From positions 52,552,984 through 52,616,983 of the forward strand of contig NC_088300.1 in the NCBI RefSeq assembly GCF_032854445.1: 64,000 nucleotides of DNA, read 5' to 3'. Position 1 is the stretch's first letter. Each line of letters opens with the position of its first letter. Below are positions 55,902 through 64,000 of this stretch, piece by piece. Below the pieces are notes generated by a model. It was not told the origin of the DNA. It worked only from the letters and a program-made list of their open reading frames with translations, and searched no databases. This DNA comes from Liolophura sinensis (lineage: Eukaryota > Mollusca > Polyplacophora > Chitonida > Chitonidae). The translations under genes were made by a program, and so were the position numbers.

Positions 55902-56096
55902 ATGAGACAGCCTGGTTTTAATAAGGCCGTCGTGACATGCGGTCTGGCCAGTCTCGCGCTCGTGTCTGCACCTGGTTACGTCATGGCTTCGCCAGAAAGG
56001 TCTTTAAGTACGTGCCTGCGCCGGTGCAAGATGTTTAACGTTCTCCTCGAACTGGGAGCATGCCTCTACCTTAACATGGAGTGCAAGGCGTTTTGA
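55902..56096 (+). CDS. Putative small secreted cysteine-rich peptide
   Basis: A 64-residue frame from the ATG at 55902 to TGA at 56094-56096. The start is basic, followed by a hydrophobic run (VVTCGLASLALVSAPGYVMA) that fits a signal peptide with cleavage near Ala29. The remainder has four cysteines spaced C-x3-C-x11-C-x6-C (CLRRC, then GACLYLNMEC). C or G dominates third positions, unlike the AT-rich surroundings. A pyrimidine-rich tract lies just upstream (about 55856-55880) and an AATAAA signal at 56239-56244, 143 bases after the stop. This could be a complete small gene or the last exon of one. I do not recognise the family; a peptide hormone, an antimicrobial or a venom-type peptide are all only possibilities. 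The frame stays open a little upstream of the ATG. Confidence 0.4.
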   Translation: MRQPGFNKAVVTCGLASLALVSAPGYVMASPERSLSTCLRRCKMFNVLLELGACLYLNMECKAF

Positions 56097-56238
56097 GGAT
56101 GAGTATAATACTAGTCCAGCTACATGTATATATAAGACTATCTAGTTAATCTCACAGTGTTTGGCATACAAGAAATACCTAGCTGTTATAACTGAATAGT
56201 TTCATAAATGCATGTAAAATATCCTTTAATTTGACTTG

Positions 56239-56244
56239 AATAAA
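56239..56244 (+). terminator. Possible polyadenylation signal
   Basis: AATAAA, 143 bases downstream of the stop of the putative secreted peptide. In AT-rich DNA this hexamer is common by chance, so it is supportive only. Confidence 0.3.
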
Positions 56245-56277
56245 ACTAGCCATGCATAGTTCACTGTTCCTCCCATC

Positions 56278-56358
56278 ATAAGATTCCTCCCATCATAATG
56301 CTGGCCGCCGTAGTATAAGCGAAATATTCTTGAGTGTGGCGTAAAACAAGTAAATAAG
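56278..56358 (+). mobile_element. SINE S1 tail fragment
   Basis: It reads tcctcccatcataatgctgg, ccgccgtagtataagcgaaa and tattcttgagtgtggcgtaa, then a short aagtaaataag tail. Head and middle are absent. Confidence 0.88.
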
Positions 56359-56757
56359 AAGAGCAGAAACTATTGATTTATTGTTCACCCAGGGATTGTT
56401 CACGTGTACAGTGCTGGACATCATACCTGGTGGTAACCAGCATGCCCGTTACAATACACCGATGTTTGTTAACTTACAGACGAGTTTTCTCACATGTGGC
56501 GCACAGACTTACAGGCTATACTGGTGGAAACCAAGTGGTTTTCAGCGAACGGTAGTCTGCGAAAGAGGCCACACCATCGACTTCTGGTCATTTCTTATTG
56601 TCAGGAAGGCTCCAAGAAAAATGAAAGCGGTGGAATCTGAAACTTTCTTGTGCGGGACGAATTGGTTATGGAAGACGTACTACTTTTGTATTAACTATAT
56701 TCGATTCTATGATCCACTGACTTTGAATTACAAGAAAAGTCTGTATATAGTTTGATT

Positions 56758-56985
56758 TTGATTTGATTGATGTTTTACGCCATACTCAAAAATATTTCAC
56801 TTATACGACGGCGGCTAGCATTATGATGGGAGGAAATCCAGGGAAAACTACCATCCACAGGTTTCTGGAAGACCTTCCCACCTACGACCGGCTTGAGCTG
56901 GATTTGAGCTCACAGCGACCCCATTGATGAGAGTTTTTTTGGTCATTGGCGTGCTAACCCTCTCGTCCACGAGGTTCCCCCAATC
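56758..56985 (-). mobile_element. SINE S1, near full length
   Basis: The plus strand has gatttgattgatgttttacg, ccatactcaaaaatatttca, cgacggcggctagcattatg, the shortened middle ccatccacaggtttctggaa, ggatttgagctcacagcgac and the A-box end gtgctaaccctctcgtccac. The 124-codon frame just upstream (56381-56755) has no recognisable domain. Confidence 0.88.
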
Positions 56986-58565
56986 CACCCGTCTGTACAT
57001 GAATTTCTACTCCCGTTATATTAATTTTACCATACTTATATCGAATAAGTAAGGTATAACTGCTACGAATGTTTTGCGTATATACATCATTAAATGAAAT
57101 AAAAAGCAGGCGTTTAATTATGTCTTAAATACTACCATATGTAAGGGCAATTAGCAACAAGCGATAAGGATAGTGATTAACTGGCGTCTGCGCAAGGCGC
57201 GTATCTTGCTCTCGTGCAGACGTTGGCAGATGTCCAGCAGATAGAACATGGCGAAGAGCTCACATACTAACACGAGGACAGGCCACTTAACCCATAACCC
57301 ATAAGATCACGAGTTCGAATCCACATCCGAGCAGAATCACATCAGAAACATGATTAGGTTCAGTGGCTTTACCCGATTCCCCATCATTCAAAATGAATAT
57401 TGCTGTTACAGTGATGAACTGATGACAAGAGATAAATCCGATAAACTACATAAAAGGAAAAGATGTCAACAACAACAAAAATGTTTCAAAGTTACATTTT
57501 TCATATTTGATATAAATGAGGTACTCTGATACTACCATCCTTGGGACCCTGTATTAGGTAAAATTATGGAAGAAAAACCAGTCTTGTTCATTAGAAAATG
57601 TGATTATTCTTTCGGGACAATACAAATTATCCAACCTTATGAAATCTTTCAGATAAATCGCAGATTTGCCTGACAAGTTCTCTGTGTATTTTAATGTTAT
57701 AATATAGCATGGCCATCAGACCTACTCCCTTAATGATAGAGAGATGACAACAACTGTTAACAATGTGTATGGACAGATATTTACAACAAAGTGTCCTGAC
57801 TTCATAAGTTCTGTATGCCTTAAATTTAATAATGGTTTAAGGAAGGACGGGTCAGTTCCAATTATGATTATGCGTTACAGCCAAATAAACCAGTGCCACT
57901 TACAGACAGACTACAGGTCTAGTACATGGTGACGGCGTTGGCACGGTGGCACGCGGCCAGACCTACCTCACGTCGTCGCCATGGCTATTAACGCGTCACC
58001 GTTACTTGCTTTGAGGCAAGAGGCAATACAAATGGGCGGCTCAGACATACGATATCAGTTGTTACAACACCGCTGTCGCTGACCCTGTGCCTGATAACAG
58101 CATTGACAGTGCGTCTGTAAATCAGCAACTTCGGAATGATTCACAAACGGAACTTGGTGGTTTCCGGAGGAGGGGAAATTTCATTACATTAGCGCATTAA
58201 ACATGCCTGTTTCATGTATGAGATATCTGCTTCATTTACACCCGTACCAGCATGTATATAACATGTATTTACCTACGACGATAGAACGGCATAATGTACA
58301 CTTATGTGTAGAACGTTTCTGCTCCGAAAATTTTAGACCAGTGTATTCATGTATTCATTTATTTGGTTTATTGTGTATTCGGGGTGGGATGTTGGTGCGG
58401 GGGGGGGGGGGGGGGGAGGGGGAGTTGAAATCCGACCTTGATTGTACAGAATATTTGTACAGTCCTGAGATCCCACTGTTCGTGGTGAAGGCCTTAGTGA
58501 GAAATAAGTGCGATCGAGAGTCTAGCGCTCGATGAAAAGTATTTGTCTTTCACTGAATTATTATG
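56986..58565. other. Non-coding stretch, no supported gene
   Basis: No gene is supported; the frames at 57744-57932 and 58203-58535 lack motifs, and the latter runs through the poly-G tract at about 58400-58420. A B-box-like gagttcgaatccac at about 57312 has no partner A box. Confidence 0.4.
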
Positions 58566-58568
58566 GTG

Positions 58569-58570
<2 letters not shown>

Positions 58571-58637
<67 letters not shown>
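58571..58637. repeat. (TA)n microsatellite
   Basis: An alternating TA tract of about 65 bases. A shorter TA run follows near 58648-58660. Confidence 0.95.
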
Positions 58638-58640
<3 letters not shown>

Positions 58641-59774
58641 AAATATTTATATATATATACGACACTCGAAGCTCTCCAGTTTCTTCCACTCACTGACAAC
58701 CATCGTGCAAGTGAAAAATCGTTAAGTATAGCGTAAAGTAACAGCCAACTTTCTAAACAAATATGGGAAGTGGAATTTGCCACGTGGAGTCCAATACTTT
58801 ACCAGTCACTTGATGCAACATCGAAGCCGATCCAATCAAAGTGCCATTCAAACAATTAAGCAAATTCATTGGCCAACCACTTCAACGATGTACAAGCAGA
58901 ATATTGGAGCCCGGAATCTGTGACGTGTAAGATGGATATTAATATAAATATTGCTTCCTGTTAATTTTGTTTCTTGTTTTATTTTTTGCTTAATTTTATG
59001 GTGTAGAAGAGCAGATTTAAGAAACTGTAATATAATTTTTTATAGTTTTCTCTTACAGTATATTTTTCCTGTTTGTTACCCACATACCCATTGTAGTCAG
59101 GTCACAATCAATGTGACTGGAAGTAGAAATAAACTCCACAATTTAAGTGAAAGATCCATCATGCTTATGATTTTGTTTTACGATGTGAGTTTAATATGTT
59201 GGTATTGTCAGACCCCCCAAAAAATGCTTTATTCCGTTTGTGTTATTAGCGCCTAGCATAATGTCATAGACGGCTTACCATCTTGCATGGTATCGCTATA
59301 AAAACTGTACCGTACAGCAATACTGCTGGTCTAAACTGGGTTGTATTATCATTTCAGTCATGTCTCCGTGAGATATTGGCAGTCATAAAGAGACAGAAAC
59401 ACTCATCGGAGAACATCTCAGCAGATACACGCTGGCTCCATTACACCAGTCCCAGCAGCCGGATGCTGGTAATTGATTTGACATTTGTGTTTAATATCGA
59501 AGTTTCGACCGCGGCCATTCATAACTGTCTGCCCCTGTCTACATGGTCGTGGCACATGGATACTCTATACATGTATAACTCTGACAAATCGTTTGTTAGC
59601 GAGAACTTGTTATGAACAAAGTTCTTTTTACTGAACGTTTATAATAAACTGTGTATTGGTATATTAGTAACAAAAAAAAAATCTCCAGTGGACAAAGTTT
59701 CTTTAGCTGTCTGAGGCAAAATAATGTGTCTAATCACACCATTCTGCGATATCCACAAAATTTAACAATTTCTT

Positions 59775-59935
59775 GATTTATTTCATTCGTTTGAAGCCGT
59801 ATACTCATGGATTGTTTCACTCAACGACGGCGGGCGGGTAGCTCTGCCCAGTTTCCTCCCACCATAATGCTGGCCGCCGTCGTTTAAGTGAAAGCGTGTA
59901 AACTAATCTCCAGTCAAATAAACAAATAAATCCAG
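59775..59935. mobile_element. Two SINE S1 tails in inverted arrangement
   Basis: The left arm (59775-59830) reads as the minus-strand tail (tgatttatttcattcgtttg, then ccgtatactcatggattgtt and cactcaacgacggcgg). The right arm (59835-59935) reads as the plus-strand tail (cagtttcctcccaccataat, ctggccgccgtcgtttaagt, then caaataaacaaataaatcc). The arms meet near 59832, so the unit is an imperfect inverted repeat made from two S1 3' ends. Confidence 0.75.
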
Positions 59936-60239
59936 TATATGGAGGAAAAGTAATGAAGTACCGGAAGTAAAACTTCGCCCTTCTTGTACCTGACAAAAAG
60001 CCGAGTTATAGCGACAACAGGATTCGAACCTATGATCTCAGTGAATCGGATTAGGACGAAAAGAACATTTTATATATAGGCGAGGGAAGACACATTAGAG
60101 AACGCAGTTTGACTGCGATACAAGAACATGCAACATGCACATTATATTCTGTATATGCCGTACAAAGAATTACTGGTTGCATCAGAAGCAGCCGATGTAC
60201 ACGTTTTCACACTGCGGATTTATGCAAGACGACAAACAT

Positions 60240-61270
60240 GTGTTAGTGAATGTGTACGTAGTTAACTTTTTAAGCATATACATGAACATAATCTGGAGTA
60301 AAGCCCTGACTGAGGTAAACTGACACTAGGTCGATTTTCACCAGGTAACGTGTCACAATTTACCAAATATCGCACCGTCGTTGCTCCTCTACAGTTTTAC
60401 CCTCCACGCTGTCGTCTTTTGTATTGTAAATCTGCTAATACCAGGGCTCATACTGTACTAATCTTCAAGGCTTGGTCCCCTTGCTTTAATTGCTCTCTGG
60501 TAAATGTTTAGTAAATGTGATGACAACACAGCATTTTGAATAATTCTAGACCAGTGAGGTTTGATGAATTACATTAACATCACTGCATTTGTTACATTCT
60601 GTTTAAACCATGGTGCTAAACAGGCGTCTCTAACTGCATGTGGTAAATGATAAATGATAAAGAGGTCGGATTCACCGGTTATACGTGTCACAATTTACCA
60701 AATATCACACGGTCGTTGCTGTTCTGGCTTTATTCTCCATTCTGTTGTCTTTTGTACTGCATACCTGTGTAAGCCAGTATAAACCAATATATTCTGCTGG
60801 TGGACTATTGGTCCTCGAGACTTTATCCTTTGGCATTGCTTTCACGTAAATTTACAAGTGGGATGGCAATTACAACAGAATTTTGCGTAATTCTAGACCA
60901 GTCCATGCTATATCTAATAAATTGTATTTAACATCACTGCCTTTATCTTAAATCTGCTTAAACAATGATGCTAGGTGGCGTGTAAGTTGTTTCATTTTAA
61001 GTATTTACATAAACAGTTAGAATAAAACCCTGTCTATTATCCGTATTTCACCCGTTACGTGTCACCATTTACCAAATATCACACTGTTCCAGTTTTAGTC
61101 CAAATGCTCTCGTCTTTTGCACTTGACCGTTTCCTGAGGAGCGGTGGCTGTTTTTTTTCTTCCTATGCAGCTTCCGCCATCTTAACTCAATTACTTGCCT
61201 ATTGTCCAGATAAGGTGTTTAAACCACAATTAAATATGGGTTTAACCATAAATGTTTTCGTTCACTATAT
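60240..61270 (+). repeat. R1 repeat in tandem, about 2.5-3 units
   Basis: The core acgtgtcacaatttaccaaa occurs at 60348 and 60683, and acgtgtcaccatttaccaaa at 61057, spacings of 335 and 374 bases. Between cores each unit carries a gctctggctttattctcc-type block, a gatggcaattacaacagaat or gatgacaacacagcat block, ttctagaccagt, taacatcactgc and a tagaataaaaccctg segment. The limits are approximate. Elsewhere R1 is dispersed as single copies. Confidence 0.8.
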
Positions 61271-64000
61271 TTGACTTTCCTATAAACTGTATCTACCGTA
61301 CATGGTTATCAAGCATTGGTATAAGAATCATGGATATTTTTATGGTGTTAAGGCACAAGACAGTATAAGTCTGACATCTGCAATCAATCGTCTTAGGCGT
61401 ATATATGTACATGGTATAGATAAAGCATGTACAACGGTCAATAAAGTATGAATGGTGTGGTTTACAGCCGTAGTTAATGCGTCACCCAGACACATTTATC
61501 ATGATTCTTTATAACATATTCACAATCTATTGTCGGGCAACCAACGGTCAGTTGTAATAATATCAGTGTGAGAGATTGGAGCAAATCAATCGTCATACAA
61601 CAAGAAAAGATCAGGCGAGACACAGTTCGGTCGCCCTGGAGTATGTCCATCTGTCTATACGTTTCAATTCTAAATTACATAAATTTTAAAGTTCATAGAC
61701 ATCTATGGCTAGGAAAACCTCGAAAGCAGACACAAATATTTTGAAAGAAAATAGGAAAAGGGCGATAATGAAAATACAAAGATGCCCGGACAAGTACATA
61801 GTGAGAAAATCCAATCAAATGCAGTAATCGTGAGTACAAGAAAAAGAAACAGGTATATTTTTGGGGGATAATACTTAGGAAACATGCACATGTCTTTATT
61901 TATTTATTTATTTAATTATTTGTATCACCAATTATATCTAACACTTCAACTGGGGCCGATTCCATCAAGCCATTTCTCACTTTATACAAGTTTAACACAC
62001 AGACAAAACATGAATGTTAGCTTTTGGTATGAGACACTTCCCTTTAGTCTCCATTTATGAAGAGGTCAGGTATAAGCTTTAAAATCGTGTTTTAAATACT
62101 GATTTAAGTCAATTATGACTTTCAATAGGTACGAGTCCTACATTGTCTGCAGTTTTCAGCAGCACAGCTTTTCCCCACTTCTATGGCTGCTGCCATAGCA
62201 TATAGCCCTCCCCAGAAGAAATCCTACATAAAAGACAGGTGCGTTTGTTTGATTGGCGGTATAAACACTTATAACGGTATATCTATATTACCCCCGCGAT
62301 GCTGATCCTGAGGGCACACCATATAACCCTCACCTGTCAGCGATTTGAAAGTCTATCGGTTCTGTTGTTTACCTTTCGTTAAGCATTCGTTCTGGACACA
62401 GATGTATAGTAGACTATGAACAGTCCGGATTTCATATACTCTGGTTTCGTCCAATAGTTGACTATGATAGTATACAGCCTGGTGTTGAAGCCTTGGCCGT
62501 GGAATCATGGTACTTGGTCATGTCATACCCCGTCTTTATCTTATCAACGAAGAGTAATGGTGCCATCAGCCTGCTGTAACACTGTCTATACGTCAGCGAC
62601 TGTCTGTCCGAACTAACCCACACTGTCCGGATTTACGACCTCCTGAAGGTTGATTAACCCCTAATAGGTCAGCCTGGGCCTCCCGTAAAACAACCGACAC
62701 CCCGTAAATGAGAGGGCGGTGTACCTATAGACCCTGGCCGCCCATCAACTGTAGAACTTGTTTCTCCTCGTTGTTGAAATAACTATACACCGATGAAAGA
62801 GGTACGATTTATGTTAGAATACATGAAGAATGGTAGACAAAACGGCTGTGACAAAAGTGTGACAAAATAAGAGTTTATTTGTTAATTCGAGTCACTTTGT
62901 TTTGCACTGTTTAAAGTGTGCAGCATTAAAATTCACGAAATGCATATAAATGTTTTATTCTATAAAATCTTCTATCAACCAATTCCCCGTGAAAAACCTT
63001 TCACAAAATTTATATCCAACAAAATCGAAACTTGTAATCTATTTATCTATTTTTGTCGACAGGTACAGATCGCCTGAATAGTGATTGCCTTATTTTCATG
63101 AGAGTAGTCGCATTCGACGAGCTGTAACGACAAATCGCTCCTTGTGAACGCGACATATGCAAATCGTTCAGTAGTGTTTCCTTTCATCCTACGAAGAAGC
63201 ATTAACCCATAATCATTCTTTCATTAATTTCATCGTGAATCCTGAATAGGCCAGTAGGCTCAGAACCCCATCCAGATGCTAGCGATAGAAGACTATTAGG
63301 GTAGCAAACGCAGCGTGTCAGAGATGCGTTGTATACACATCGCACTACGTTCCAGATAGATTGAGTCTGTCCCGCCTCCCGCTGTGCAGTCATGTGAGAC
63401 ATCGCACGTGCCGTTCCGGAGCCAGTGGTTGCAGTGATACCGGAAGCTTTAAGAGGCTGGCATACCCTCTGACACCGATGATGTTTATTGTGTTGGCGTT
63501 ATGCGGACTGCTGTGCCTTTTTGAGGAAAGGTCCGAATTATGTTGTCAAGTTATGATATATGTGACCCGGGGCGATGTAGGTGATGTGGGCCTGGCGTGT
63601 GTCTGTAGTTAGCCCGCCCGGTGGTCGAGTGCCCGTCTCTCCCACCCACCCCGACACGTTCCGGAGCCCTTTATGGTACCTTCAGCTATGTTTCATCCAC
63701 TGTCGCCTCTCATTTGTCAAGAAACCACTTCGTCACATGAACACAACTCTTGGTAGAAAACTATACCAGCAGGCAATCGTAAACCAATAACGCTGACCAC
63801 TTGCACCAATAAAATAAGACGTACTGGCTAGAGCAAGCTGGTTTCCGATGATTGTTGCCTTTAACTGTCCACATCTGCAATGTCGGTGTGTCATAGCATG
63901 ATGGTTTTACTGTTCTAGTAATCGGCAGAAACACCTGTTAACAAAGCGATGGTTAAATGACGACCCGCAACATCACAGGCCTATATAGTCCATCCTCTAT
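61271..64000. other. Non-coding stretch, no supported gene
   Basis: It contains a short (TTTA)n tract at about 61893-61918. The frame at 63361-63612 includes a hydrophobic stretch (MMFIVLALCGLLCLF) followed by several cysteines, but it has no clear start, splice context or coding-like composition. No other feature was recognised. Confidence 0.45.

Noticed and set aside
56381-56755. 124-codon frame downstream of the putative secreted peptide
   Set aside because: It has no domain, signal or convincing codon bias, it begins inside AT-rich sequence after a SINE tail, and it ends at another SINE.
57300-57330. B-box-like gagttcgaatccac
   Set aside because: No A box or acceptor stem; too little for a tRNA gene or a defined SINE.
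60020-60060. B-box-like sequence (gattcgaacctatgat) suggesting a tRNA gene
   Set aside because: No cloverleaf could be built: there is no matching acceptor stem or A box in a plausible position. It is probably a SINE relic.
63361-63612. Frame with a hydrophobic stretch and many cysteines near the right edge
   Set aside because: No start, acceptor or coding-like composition, and the hydrophobic stretch is short.

Overview
The window looks like nuclear DNA from a marine lophotrochozoan, most likely a mollusc. It is AT-rich and gene-poor, with intron-like splice signals, no operons and no bacterial gene arrangement. It is full of tRNA-derived SINEs, microsatellites, minisatellites and Penelope-like retroelements. 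The molluscan guess rests on recall of similar SINE tails in molluscan genomes and has not been checked by a search.

Only two long, clearly functional-looking genes are present. They are paralogous acyl-CoA synthetase genes on the minus strand (26631-28292 and 40428-42095). They lie about 12 kb apart inside a tandem segmental duplication that also carries their 3' flanks (about 24.33-26.13 kb and 39.03-40.40 kb). The proteins are about 82% identical by manual count, but the identity is patchy. Both open reading frames are intronless, and both start 19 bases downstream of a conserved 3' splice site. A short GC-rich ORF at 55902-56096 could encode a small secreted cysteine-rich peptide. A few other GC-rich open frames (6172-6450, 7277-7509, 23956-24144, 37039-37290) are listed as weak exon candidates.

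The most notable mobile DNA lies at 12.9-19.2 kb. A decayed Penelope-like element at 12.9-16.3 kb has its GIY-YIG endonuclease upstream of the reverse transcriptase, with a Cys-x-Cys linker between them. This is the permuted order described for the Naiad clade. A second fragment at 17.84-19.23 kb has the canonical order, reverse transcriptase then GIY-YIG, with a degenerate hammerhead-like motif after it. The two are separated by a Naiad 3'-end fragment, two (AT)n tracts and a SINE. Further Penelope remnants occur near 8.9, 35.6-36.3 and 51.0-51.26 kb.

The rest is layered repeat DNA: many copies of one tRNA-derived SINE family (S1), two copies of a second (S2), and an unidentified interspersed repeat (called R1 here) seen about nine times, including a tandem array at 60.24-61.27 kb. 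There are also several minisatellites and a 315-bp tandem dimer at 52.2-52.9 kb. I see no CRISPR array, no rRNA genes and no tRNA gene I can defend. Apart from the paralogous pair, nothing indicates genes acting together.
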